A DNA stretch of 44,465 nucleotides, from NCBI GenBank assembly GCA_030588745.1, contig JAUUXB010000005.1:1-44465 (forward strand), written 5' to 3'. Made by a program: the position numbers and the translations under genes. Shown here piece by piece: positions 29,591 to 38,286 of this stretch (the stretch's first letter is position 1; every line of letters begins with the position of its first letter). Below the pieces are notes generated by a model. That model was not told where the DNA came from and did no database searches. It saw only the letters and a list, made by a program, of their open reading frames with translations. The DNA is from a bacterium (lineage in GTDB: Bacteria; Patescibacteriota; Minisyncoccia; Minisyncoccales; JANBVM01).

Positions 29591-30847
29591 TTAAATCTTT
29601 CTAAATAAAATTAGAGAAAGGATTAAAGTAAAAATCTTAGTTATTACTACTGTCGTTACTGCCCCCCATATTCCAAAAATAGGAATTAGAAATATTAAGA
29701 ATAATATTTGGACAAAAGAAGGAAGTATTTGGAGCAAATAAAGCTCCTTTTTTTTAACTTTAGCCTGAAACGAAGTGGTAAATAATATTGAGGAGTAGCC
29801 GATTAACGAAAATATTAATACTTGGGAATAAGGAACAGAGGCAAGATATTGGGGAAAGAATATTTTGTAAATATAAGGAGCGAAAAAGATGTAAATCAAG
29901 ATTGCTATTCCTACTAAAAGGAATAACTTCCAAAACTTTTTCATTAAAGTGATTTTTATTTCTTCATTGGATTTTGTTGAAAGTTTAGGTAAAGCTAATG
30001 CATTGATAATTTTTAAAATGCTAATTGTTTGGCTTGGGACTAACATAGCGAAAGAGTAAATGGCCAGTTGTCTCGAGCCCATAAGAGTAAAGAGAAGTAT
30101 TTTATCTAAATGGTTGGCAATGCCTGAGATAAGTGCCATTAAGCTTAAATGTTTTCCATAAGAGAAGGTTTGAGAATCTTCTTTTTTATTTGGTTTAAAC
30201 TTTGATTTGGTTAATAGATATAAAAAATAATTTAAAAAAGTATTGGTGATAAAATAAATTGCAATTAGCCAAAAAAGATTTTTGGTCAGAAAGAGAGTAG
30301 TTACCATTGCTCCGACAAATATAATTTGTCTGACAATATTGTATTTTACAACAACATTAAATAATCTTTTGCCCATCAAAAAAGGGCTATAAATCCCCGA
30401 AGCATGCATTAGAGGTGAAAAGATGGCTATTAGCAAAAGAGGAATGGGTAAAGTGTAATTTCCTCTAAAAAAATAATAACCAGCAAGACCTATTGCTGTT
30501 ATGCTTCCCAATACCCCAAACTTTAATTTTTCTCTAAAGCCTGAATAAAAGCTTCCTTCAAATCCTTTAGCTGTAGCTTGAGTGATTGCAGTTCTCATTC
30601 CAATAAGAGAAAAGATACTCAAAATTCCTGTTAAAGAAAGAACGTATTTATAATTACCATAAGTTGTAGGGTCTAATAAGTTAGCAAAGACTATGGCTAA
30701 TAAAAAAGAGACAGCTGTTACAATTATCTGTCCTAAGGTTAACCAAAAACCACCTTTAGCTAAATAGACCATGTCAGTTTGAGTGTACCTTTCACTCTTT
30801 TTCAGCAAGGAATAAATCAAATTCTTTGTTTTTTCAAAGATCTTCAT
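29591..30847 (-). CDS. Oligosaccharide flippase (Wzx/MATE-like)
   Basis: 418 aa polytopic; 'LAKGGFWLTLGQIIVTAVSFLLAIVFANLLDPTTYGNYKYVLS' typical Wzx N-terminus. Confidence 0.88.
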   Translation of the reverse strand: MKIFEKTKNLIYSLLKKSERYTQTDMVYLAKGGFWLTLGQIIVTAVSFLLAIVFANLLDPTTYGNYKYVLSLTGILSIFSLIGMRTAITQATAKGFEGSFYSGFREKLKFGVLGSITAIGLAGYYFFRGNYTLPIPLLLIAIFSPLMHASGIYSPFLMGKRLFNVVVKYNIVRQIIFVGAMVTTLFLTKNLFWLIAIYFITNTFLNYFLYLLTKSKFKPNKKEDSQTFSYGKHLSLMALISGIANHLDKILLFTLMGSRQLAIYSFAMLVPSQTISILKIINALALPKLSTKSNEEIKITLMKKFWKLFLLVGIAILIYIFFAPYIYKIFFPQYLASVPYSQVLIFSLIGYSSILFTTSFQAKVKKKELYLLQILPSFVQILFLIFLIPIFGIWGAVTTVVITKIFTLILSLILFRKI

Positions 30848-32148
30848 TCTTTTTTAAAAAATAATTGAAAAGTTCTAAGTAGAATTCCTATATCAAGTAA
30901 AAAGTTTCGATTTTTTAAATAATACAAGTCATACTGAAATTTTTTATGGCTATCCATGAGAGATCTTCCGTATCTGAATTTTATCTGGGCCCAACCAGTA
31001 AAACCAGGTTTTATTAGATGTCTTAAATGATAATGGGGAATTTCTTTTTCTAATTTTTCAACAAATTCTGGTCTTTCTGGTCTTGGTCCAACCAATGAAA
31101 TATCTCCTTTTATTACATTTATCATTTGAGGGATTTCATCTAAATGGCTTTGTCTTAAAAATCTTCCAACTTTGGTTATTCTTTTATCTTTTTTTTCTGC
31201 CCAAACAGCCTTTTCTTTTTCTGCTCCTACTTTCATTGACCTAAATTTATACAGAATAAAAAAATTTCTGTCTTTTCCAACCCTCTTCTGAGAATAAAAG
31301 ACAGGACCATTATCTTCTAATTTAATAGCCATGGCAATTAGAGGCCAAAGAGGAAGGGTTAGAATTAACAAAAAGCTATCTAAAATTATATCAAAAAGCC
31401 TTTTTGCCTCATCATAAAAGCTCTTTTCTCTTTCCTTTATATTCTCTAAAAACCAGGATTGAGAAACTATTGAAACCGGAATTTTTTCATAAATTAATTC
31501 GTAAGCTTTGGCAAATTCTAAAAAATTTACCCTGGCTGGCAAACAGAAATAAAGAGCTTTAAGCATTTCAGGATTTGACTCAAACTCTTCCGTGAAAATC
31601 ACTGTATCAATGTCATGCTTTTGAATCTGGGGAAAAAGATCTTTATTTATATCTATTGGAATTATCTTATAACCAAGATAAGGTTTTTCATTAATTTCTT
31701 TTTTTAATACTTCAACTTCAGAACCTTTTCCCACTATTGCAGTTCTGTTTAAAAAATGCACTGAAAACAAAAAATAAAATAATCTGCGCCAAGCTAAAAA
31801 CAAGATTCCAAAAATTAAAATATTTATTGCTAGGTTAGTTTTTGGAGTAATTTCAAAAAAAGGAACTGTATAAAAGAAGAGCATTCCCAGAACTAAACTT
31901 ACAGCAAGAGCTCCAAAAGTGCTGCCATAAAAAGAGGTTTTAGTTTTAATTAAATGAAGATCATAAAGGCCAAAAATGTAAAAAATAATGAACCAAAAAA
32001 CATAAATAATAGAAAAAGGCAAAACATGCAAAGAAAATATCTGAAAACTAAACCCACCAAAAAACCCTAGTAATAAGGTTAGAAAAAGTGAGAGATAGAT
32101 TAAGAAAATATCCCCAAAAAAAACAAGGATTTTCCTCATATTTGACAT
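30844..32148 (-). CDS. Polyprenyl-phosphate sugar-1-phosphate transferase (WbaP/WcaJ-like)
   Basis: 'KRLFDIILDSFLLILTLPLWPLIAMAIKLEDNGPVFYSQKRVGKDRNFFILYKFRSM', 'DEIPQMINVIKGDISLVGPRPERPEFV'. Confidence 0.93.
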   Translation of the reverse strand: MSNMRKILVFFGDIFLIYLSLFLTLLLGFFGGFSFQIFSLHVLPFSIIYVFWFIIFYIFGLYDLHLIKTKTSFYGSTFGALAVSLVLGMLFFYTVPFFEITPKTNLAINILIFGILFLAWRRLFYFLFSVHFLNRTAIVGKGSEVEVLKKEINEKPYLGYKIIPIDINKDLFPQIQKHDIDTVIFTEEFESNPEMLKALYFCLPARVNFLEFAKAYELIYEKIPVSIVSQSWFLENIKEREKSFYDEAKRLFDIILDSFLLILTLPLWPLIAMAIKLEDNGPVFYSQKRVGKDRNFFILYKFRSMKVGAEKEKAVWAEKKDKRITKVGRFLRQSHLDEIPQMINVIKGDISLVGPRPERPEFVEKLEKEIPHYHLRHLIKPGFTGWAQIKFRYGRSLMDSHKKFQYDLYYLKNRNFLLDIGILLRTFQLFFKKE

Positions 32149-32211
32149 AGATACATTTTAATAAAAAGCGTTAAAATTTGCAATATCTCATATATTGGCT
32201 AAAATAATTGA

Positions 32212-34212
32212 ATGACCCAAGCATTGAAAAAAACTTGTCTTTTCATAATCAAAACAGGAGCATATTTAGCCTTATTTGCTCCACTGGTTGTTCATCGCTA
32301 TTCTTTTTTTCCTTTTGTTACTCCAAAAACAATTTATTTCAGAATTTTAGTGGAGATTATGCTGGCCGCTTATCTGATTCTGATGTTATTATTTCCCCGC
32401 TATCGACCAAAACTTAATACTATACTTGCTTCCATCCTGGTTTTTATCTTTGTATTGATATTAACATCTATTTTAGGCATTAATTTTGAAAGGAGTTTTT
32501 GGAGCACTTACGAAAGAATGACAGGAATTTTTACCTTTCTTCATCTCTTAGCTTTTTTTGTTATTCTAACAAACACTTTCAAAAAAAGAGAAGATTGGGA
32601 AAAGATTCTTGCTGTTTCAGTATTAGTGGGAGTTATTCTTTGTATTGGTGTTTTAACGAAAAATGAACTTTCTAGCAGGGGAGGAGGAACAATTGGCAAC
32701 ACTTCTTTTATGGCAGCTTATCTGCTTTTTAATATCTTTTTTGCTTTGGTTTTGTTTTTAACAAAAAAAAGCTCGTTTTTACGAGTTTTTTCTGGAGTAT
32801 CTCTGCTTTTCCTAGTTCCAACCTTATTAATATCTACTGCTAGAGGAGCAATTATTTCTTTTTGGTCTGGCTTGCTTTTAATATTATTGGGTTATTTAAT
32901 ATTTTCTAAGAAAAAAAAGCTTCAAAAAGCAGGAATATATCTGATTTTTTGTTTAGTAATTTTAGGGATTATTGCACTAATTGTTCAACCCTCTTTTCTT
33001 AAGAATAAGGTTGAAAAAGTCTTAAAAGACATGAAACCAAGATTTGTTGTTTGGGAAAAAGGCTGGAAAGGATTTTTAGAAAAACCAATCTTTGGTTGGG
33101 GTCCAGAAAACTTTAATGTAGTTTTTACCAAATTCTTTAATCCCTGTGTGTTTCTATCAGAGTGTGGGGGAGAGATTTGGTTTGACAGAGTTCACAATAT
33201 TGTTTTAGATACTCTGGTTAATAGTGGAATAATCGGTCTTTTAAGTCATTTATTGATTTTCGCAGTTTCCATTTTCGCACTTTTTAAAATCTGTTTAAAA
33301 AGAGAAGAAAACATGATTTCTTGTTTAGTAATGGCAGCTTTATTAATTGTTTACTTTGCTCAGAATCTACTTGTTTTTGATATGATTTCAAGCTATACAG
33401 TATTTTTTTTAAGTTTAGGATTTGTCAGCTTTTTAATAAATGAAGAAGAATATTCATTTCCAGGTTCAGCTGAAGAACCATCTAGCTTCATTAGAGAGGG
33501 GTTGGGACGAAATATCATTTTTGCCCTTATTATATCACTAACCATCCTGTTCCTTTATTTTGGCAACATCAAGCCATTTTCAAGCGCCATAAATACTGTT
33601 GAAATAGTTATTGCTTCTGACAATTTAGATGAAACAACAAAAATTTACAAAAAATCATTAAATACTCTGATGGAAAAATATGAGATTAGAGAGCAGTTTA
33701 CTCTGAAACTTTACCAGTCTGCCTTTAATCCCCAAAACAATAAAGAGACTGTAAGACTAGCTTTTCAGATTGCTGAAGAACAAATGGAGGAAAGTATTAG
33801 AAAGAACCCTTTAGATTTCCGGCCCCATCTTTTTTTGGGCAGACTTTATTTCGCTGATTATCGTTTTAGTATTAACAAGGAAAAATTGGATTCAGCAGAA
33901 CAGATTTTTGAAAAAGCAATAGAATTAAGCCCCACTAATCAGCAGGGTTACTGGCATTTAGCTGAAGTAAAGCTGGCACAAGGTGAAAACCAAGCAGTTT
34001 TTGATTTATTTAAAAAAGCAATTGAATTAGAGCCAAGAATAGATAAGTCTCATTGGTATTTAGCTGTTGTTTATTACATAACAGGCCGATACGAACAGGC
34101 TTTTGAAAAAGTTAAAGATGCAGAAGCAGCTGGTTATGACTGGAGAAAAAATACAGAAGATGTTAAAAAGGTAACTGAAATCTATCAAGCTTTAGGCATT
34201 GAATTAGATTAG
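32212..34212 (+). CDS. O-antigen ligase/polymerase (Wzy/WaaL-like) with C-terminal TPR repeats
   Basis: Many TM segments, 'FGWGPENFNVVF...VHNIVLDTLVNSGIIGLL' Wzy_C motif, TPR-like 'AEQIFEKAIELSPTNQQGYWHLAEVKLAQG'. Confidence 0.88.
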   Translation: MTQALKKTCLFIIKTGAYLALFAPLVVHRYSFFPFVTPKTIYFRILVEIMLAAYLILMLLFPRYRPKLNTILASILVFIFVLILTSILGINFERSFWSTYERMTGIFTFLHLLAFFVILTNTFKKREDWEKILAVSVLVGVILCIGVLTKNELSSRGGGTIGNTSFMAAYLLFNIFFALVLFLTKKSSFLRVFSGVSLLFLVPTLLISTARGAIISFWSGLLLILLGYLIFSKKKKLQKAGIYLIFCLVILGIIALIVQPSFLKNKVEKVLKDMKPRFVVWEKGWKGFLEKPIFGWGPENFNVVFTKFFNPCVFLSECGGEIWFDRVHNIVLDTLVNSGIIGLLSHLLIFAVSIFALFKICLKREENMISCLVMAALLIVYFAQNLLVFDMISSYTVFFLSLGFVSFLINEEEYSFPGSAEEPSSFIREGLGRNIIFALIISLTILFLYFGNIKPFSSAINTVEIVIASDNLDETTKIYKKSLNTLMEKYEIREQFTLKLYQSAFNPQNNKETVRLAFQIAEEQMEESIRKNPLDFRPHLFLGRLYFADYRFSINKEKLDSAEQIFEKAIELSPTNQQGYWHLAEVKLAQGENQAVFDLFKKAIELEPRIDKSHWYLAVVYYITGRYEQAFEKVKDAEAAGYDWRKNTEDVKKVTEIYQALGIELD

Positions 34213-34237
34213 TTTCTGTGAAAATGAAAATGAATAT

Positions 34238-35935
34238 ATGAAAAATCCATCTTTTATTTTAATCATTTCAATCATTGTTTTTTTACCTATTTTTGTTAAT
34301 GCTGAACAAATCCTAGGAGATTCAGTTAGTTTTTACATTGAACCTTCTTATGATTCTTTAAAAAGAGAACAAATCCAAGCTACTTTAAGAGAGATTTCTC
34401 AAAAAGCATATTGGTATGTAGATAATGATTGGTGGAATGGATTAGAAGAAAACGAACAACTTGAAATGAATAATGCAATAACTGCTTTGTCTCAAGAATT
34501 CACAACTAATATCTATCCTGTTTTAACTCAGAATTTTGGCTCTGAATGGAAACCAGGAATAGATAAAGACTCAAGGATTACAATTCTAATACATCCAATG
34601 AATGAGCAGGCTGGTGGTTATTTTAACAGCGCTGATGAATTTCCAAAATCTCAAATACTTACTTCAAATGAAAGAGAGATGATTTATTTTAATGCCCTGT
34701 ACTTAAACACAAGTTTAGCAAAAAGCTTTCTGGCCCATGAGTTTCAACATCTTATTTCTTTTAATCAGAAAGAAAAAACCTATGGTGTTTCTGAAGAAGT
34801 CTGGTTAAACGAAGCACGCTCAGAATATGTTCCAACATTGCTGGGTTATAATGACAGCTTTGAGGGAAGTGATCTTCAAAGAAGGATAGAGAATTTTCTA
34901 GATAAACCTTATGATTCTTTGACTGAATGGAAGAGCCTTCCATATGACTATGGAGTGACAAGTTTGTTTATACATTATTTAACTGACCATTATGGTGTGA
35001 AAATCTTAATAGATTCTTTAAAGAGCTCTGAAACAGGCATCAACAGCTTGAATTCTACTTTACTTAAAACTGGATTTAAAGAAAACTTCAGCCAGATTTT
35101 CACTGATTGGACAATTGCTATTTTAGTTAATGATTGCTCTTTATCTGCCAAGTATTGTTATTTAAATGATAATTTAAAGAGCCTAAAACTAAATCCTTTA
35201 ATTAATTACCTTCCTTCTATTGGCAAGAGCGTTTTATCAGTTTCTAATACAACCCATGACTGGGCAGGCAACTGGCACAAATTCATTGGCGGTAATCACG
35301 GAGATTTAAAAGTGGAATTTATAACTTCTCCTTTGACTAAGTTTAAGATTCCTTACTTGGTTCAAAATAATCAAGGAGATTTATCAATTACTTTTTTGGA
35401 ACCAGACAATAAAGGAGAAGCAATTATTTATGTTCCTGATTTTGGTTCTAAAAATGTTTCTTTAACAATTATTCCTTCTGCTCAAAACAAGATATCAAAC
35501 TTTTCAGAATCAGAAACACCTCTTTCTTTTTTCTGGTCTGCTTCAACCATTGAAGAAGAGGATCAGCAGAATCAAGAGCAGGAGTTAATAAACAAGCTTT
35601 TAGCGCAGATAGAGGATTTACAAAAAGAGATAGCCAGACTGCAAGCTCAGCTAAATGCAGTTTTAGGGACAGGCGCAGCTTGTGAAAGATTTGATCAAAA
35701 TCTTTATTATGGAATGATGAATAATAGTCAGGTTGAATGTTTACAGGAATTTTTAAAATCTCAAGAAGCAGATATTTATCCTGAGGGACTTGTAACTGGT
35801 AATTTTCTTTCTTTGACAAAACAAGCAGTTATTCGTTTTCAAGAAAGATATGCCACTGAAATCTTAATTCCTATTGGTCTTGAAAAAGGCACTGGTTTTG
35901 TTGGGCCAATGACAAGAGCTAAAATTAACCAATAG
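34238..35935 (+). CDS. Secreted zinc-metallopeptidase-like protein with coiled coil and C-terminal peptidoglycan-binding domain
   Basis: Signal-like N-terminus; 'FLAHEFQHLISF' (HExxH at 34736-34750) and 'WLNEARSEY'; coiled coil 'LLAQIEDLQKEIARLQAQLNAVLG'; PG_binding_1-like 'VECLQEFLKSQ...TGNFLSLTKQAVIRFQERY...GFVGPMTRAKIN'. Confidence 0.8.
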   Translation: MKNPSFILIISIIVFLPIFVNAEQILGDSVSFYIEPSYDSLKREQIQATLREISQKAYWYVDNDWWNGLEENEQLEMNNAITALSQEFTTNIYPVLTQNFGSEWKPGIDKDSRITILIHPMNEQAGGYFNSADEFPKSQILTSNEREMIYFNALYLNTSLAKSFLAHEFQHLISFNQKEKTYGVSEEVWLNEARSEYVPTLLGYNDSFEGSDLQRRIENFLDKPYDSLTEWKSLPYDYGVTSLFIHYLTDHYGVKILIDSLKSSETGINSLNSTLLKTGFKENFSQIFTDWTIAILVNDCSLSAKYCYLNDNLKSLKLNPLINYLPSIGKSVLSVSNTTHDWAGNWHKFIGGNHGDLKVEFITSPLTKFKIPYLVQNNQGDLSITFLEPDNKGEAIIYVPDFGSKNVSLTIIPSAQNKISNFSESETPLSFFWSASTIEEEDQQNQEQELINKLLAQIEDLQKEIARLQAQLNAVLGTGAACERFDQNLYYGMMNNSQVECLQEFLKSQEADIYPEGLVTGNFLSLTKQAVIRFQERYATEILIPIGLEKGTGFVGPMTRAKINQ

Positions 35936-35938
35936 GAG

Positions 35939-35967
35939 TTGACAAAACATTTTAATTTTGCTATTAT
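35939..35967 (+). promoter_or_regulatory. Near-consensus sigma70 promoter
   Basis: TTGACA (35939-35944), 17 bp, TATTAT (35962-35967). Confidence 0.7.
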
Positions 35968-35972
35968 TTAAA

Positions 35973-36049
35973 TCAGTGAGTGTGGTTCTATTTATAGAAC
36001 TCCATTCTCAGTCGGCAAAAGCCCCTGCTTGCAGGGTCTTTTGCTTTTT
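35973..36049 (+). ncRNA. Candidate standalone small RNA, about 77 nt
   Basis: Starts about 6 nt after the -10; imperfect hairpin around GTTCTA-TTTA-TAGAAC; intrinsic terminator at the end; no ORF. Confidence 0.6.
36015..36049 (+). terminator. Intrinsic terminator of the candidate sRNA
   Basis: GCAAAAG-C-CCCTGC-TT-GCAGGG-T-CTTTTGC followed by TTTTT. Confidence 0.85.
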
Positions 36050-36143
36050 AGAACAACTTTTTCTTTTTTTGTCTTTTTTTTCTAATTCTTTATAATTAAG
36101 CTAGGTCAGGAGACTAGTATTTGCTATAATATTTATTAATTTT

Positions 36144-36602
36144 ATGAACCCAAGCAATAAAAAATCAAAAAACAGCAAAAAGGTTATAGTTGTAGCTTCT
36201 GGTTATTTTAACCCCTTACATGTTGGGCATGTTAGATATTTGAAAGAAGCAAAGAAGCTTGGAACAAAATTAATAGTAATAATCAACTCAGATGAACAAT
36301 CTAAGCTTAAAGGAAGTTTTGCTTTTATGAGCGAGAAAGAAAGGGCTGAAATAGTTTCTTCTTTAAAGTTTGTGGATGAAGTCGTCTTGTCAATTGATAA
36401 AGATAAAACAGTTTGTAAAACCTTAGAATTAATTAAACCGGACATATTTGCCAAGGGAGGGGATAGAGCGCTGGATAATATTCCAGAAAAGGAAGTTTGT
36501 CAGAAATTTGGCATTAAAATGGTTTTTAATGTTGGAGGAGGAAAAATTCAATCAAGCTCCTGGTTAATATCTAAATGCATAAATGGAAAGGATAAACAAT
36601 AG
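36144..36602 (+). CDS. Cytidylyltransferase-like nucleotidyltransferase (RfaE C-terminal/TagD-like)
   Basis: 'VVASGYFNPLHVGHVRYLKEAKKLG', 'SEKERAEIVSSLKFVDEVVLS', 'FAKGGDR'; upstream TATAAT at 36125-36130. Confidence 0.85.
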   Translation: MNPSNKKSKNSKKVIVVASGYFNPLHVGHVRYLKEAKKLGTKLIVIINSDEQSKLKGSFAFMSEKERAEIVSSLKFVDEVVLSIDKDKTVCKTLELIKPDIFAKGGDRALDNIPEKEVCQKFGIKMVFNVGGGKIQSSSWLISKCINGKDKQ

Positions 36603-36650
36603 GATTTTAAGAATCTCTTTTCTTTTTTTAAATAATACTTTAAAATGTAA

Positions 36651-36755
36651 ATGGATCAGGAGGATAGCACTCACTAAAGACTTAGAATAGGAGTAACTCT
36701 CCTGGTCCATAGGAATGTAAAAATATGCTCATTTTTCCACTCCTATGGATCAGGA
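36651..36755 (+). promoter_or_regulatory. murB leader with mutually exclusive hairpins and a duplicated start region
   Basis: 36699-36714 can pair with 36651-36662 (12 bp) or with 36741-36755 (15 bp, including the murB start codon). Confidence 0.6.
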
Positions 36756-37728
36756 ATCAATAAACAGCATTCCTGGCATACAATTTAATGTTTTGTTAAA
36801 AGATTACACAACATTTAGAATTGGGGGTAGGACAAAGTATTTTTTTATTGCCAGGACAAAAAATGAGTTAATTGAAATTATTAAGTCAGCAAGAAGAAAC
36901 AACTTGCCGTTTTTTATTTTAGGAGGAGGAAGCAAGCTATTGATATCTGATAAGGACTTTAATGGGCTTGTAGTAAAAATTCAGAACTCAGAATTTAAAG
37001 TTCAAGATTCCCAGATTTTCGCAGGAGCAGGTGTTTTAACCCCAAAACTGATAGCAATTGCTCTTGATAACAACTTAACCGGCTTAGAATATTTAAAAGG
37101 AATACCAGGAACAATTGGTGGTGCAATCAGAGGAAATGCTGGAGCTTCTGGTGGTTCAATAACAGGCTTTATAGGTGATGTGATAAAACAGGTTGAAGTA
37201 TTTGATAAAAATAAAGAAAAGATTAAAGTTTTTAAAAACAAGGAATGTCGATTCAATTACAGAACCAGTGTTTTTAAAGAAAATCAGAGTTTAATTATTT
37301 TATCTTGCATTCTTCAATTGAAAAAAGGAAACAAATCAGAAATTGAAAAAAGAATGAATGATTATTTAGAGTATCGTAAAAAAAACCAGCCTCTAAACTT
37401 TGCTTCTTGTGGAAGTATTTTCAAAAATTATGTTTTAAGTAAATCAGAAGTTTCTAATTTTAATAAAAAACTAATTAAAGAATTTCCAGAATTAGAAAAC
37501 TTTATTAAAAAAGGAACAATTCCTGCAGGTTATTTAATTGATAAGTGCAATCTAAAAGGAAAAATTATTGGAGGCGCTAAAGTTTCAGAAAAACACGCAA
37601 ACTTTATTGTTAATTTTAAAAATGCAAAAGCAAAAGATGTTAAAGAATTAATAGATTTGATAAAAAATAAAGTTAAAGATAAATTTAAGATTGAATTAGA
37701 AGAAGAAGTTCAGTATTTTAACTTTTAA
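36745..37728 (+). CDS. murB: UDP-N-acetylenolpyruvoylglucosamine reductase
   Basis: 'LLKDYTTFRIGGRTKYFF', 'ILGGGSKLLIS', 'GIPGTIGGAIRGNAGASGG', 'CRFNYRTSVFK', 'PAGYLIDKCNLKG'. Confidence 0.95.
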   Translation: MDQESINSIPGIQFNVLLKDYTTFRIGGRTKYFFIARTKNELIEIIKSARRNNLPFFILGGGSKLLISDKDFNGLVVKIQNSEFKVQDSQIFAGAGVLTPKLIAIALDNNLTGLEYLKGIPGTIGGAIRGNAGASGGSITGFIGDVIKQVEVFDKNKEKIKVFKNKECRFNYRTSVFKENQSLIILSCILQLKKGNKSEIEKRMNDYLEYRKKNQPLNFASCGSIFKNYVLSKSEVSNFNKKLIKEFPELENFIKKGTIPAGYLIDKCNLKGKIIGGAKVSEKHANFIVNFKNAKAKDVKELIDLIKNKVKDKFKIELEEEVQYFNF

Positions 37729-37764
37729 ATTATTAAAACTTACTAATTATTTTTAAAAAACAAG

Positions 37765-37792
37765 GAACAAAAACTAAACTTTGTTCTTTTTT
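37765..37792 (+). terminator. Intrinsic terminator after murB
   Basis: GAACAAA-8 nt-TTTGTTC followed by TTTTTTT. Confidence 0.7.
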
Positions 37793-37987
37793 TGTTTCAA
37801 AAACTAAAAAATTAGTTTTACACACTTGACATTATTCTTTTAAGTGAAAAAATAAAGTAATAAATTAAAAAACAAAAATAATTTTTTTAAAAATTTTAAA
37901 TTTAAAAAAGTTTTCAAATTAATTTCTAAAAAAGGGCAATAGGGGAGTCGACTATCTGCCTAGAAAAATAAATAATTTTTCTAAAAC

Positions 37988-38164
37988 ATGGTAAGAAGAA
38001 GAAGAAGAAAAGCAGCAACAAAAAAAAGGAGAACAACTAAAAGAAGAAAGACAACCAGGAAAAGAAAAACTAGAAAAAGAAAGACAACCAGGAAAAGAAA
38101 GACAACCAAAAGAAAGACAACCAAAAGAAAGACAACCAGGAAAAGGAGAAGAAGAAAGAGATAA
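37988..38164 (+). CDS. 58-aa extremely basic Lys/Arg/Thr repeat protein (protamine/histone-H1-tail-like)
   Basis: Hand translation: MVRRRRRKAATKKRRTTKRRKTTRKRKTRKRKTTRKRKTTKRKTTKRKTTRKRRRRKR*; missing from ORF track because below the length cut-off. Confidence 0.75.
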   Translation: MVRRRRRKAATKKRRTTKRRKTTRKRKTRKRKTTRKRKTTKRKTTKRKTTRKRRRRKR

Positions 38165-38286
38165 AGCCTTTCCCCCACCTTAATTTAAAAGCTTGCCCGC
38201 CTAAATTTCTTTCAGAAAACTTGGGAGGGCTTGTAAAAGTTTTTAAAAGTGATACACTCAAATAGCGTGGGGGTTTTCCTTTTTTT

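Noticed and set aside
32208-32417. Overlapping 69-aa ORF at the start of the O-antigen ligase gene
   Set aside because: Overlaps in a different frame the strongly supported polytopic ligase/polymerase.
36669-36676. CACTCACT in the murB leader is complementary to AGTGAGTG in the candidate sRNA (about 35976-35983), suggesting sRNA regulation
   Set aside because: Only 8 nt of complementarity, and the sRNA segment is inside its own hairpin; expected often by chance.
36640-36745. T-box or other known riboswitch in the murB leader
   Set aside because: No recognisable T-box or other known aptamer motif; only the alternative hairpins are supported.
37826-37858. Promoter TTGACA at 37826 ahead of the basic protein gene
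   Set aside because: No convincing -10 at 16-18 bp spacing; retained only as a weak possibility.
38041-38140. Short direct repeats (AAGACAACC AAAAG...) suggesting a mini CRISPR or satellite
   Set aside because: Units are about 15 nt, have no spacers, stay in frame and encode KRKTT; explained by the small basic protein.
37981-38178. Minus-strand ORF 'MGERLYLFLLLLFLVVFLLVVFLLVV...' (and 38070..38315 -)
   Set aside because: Antisense reading of the repetitive K/R/T-coding sequence; the apparent hydrophobic protein is a low-complexity artefact.
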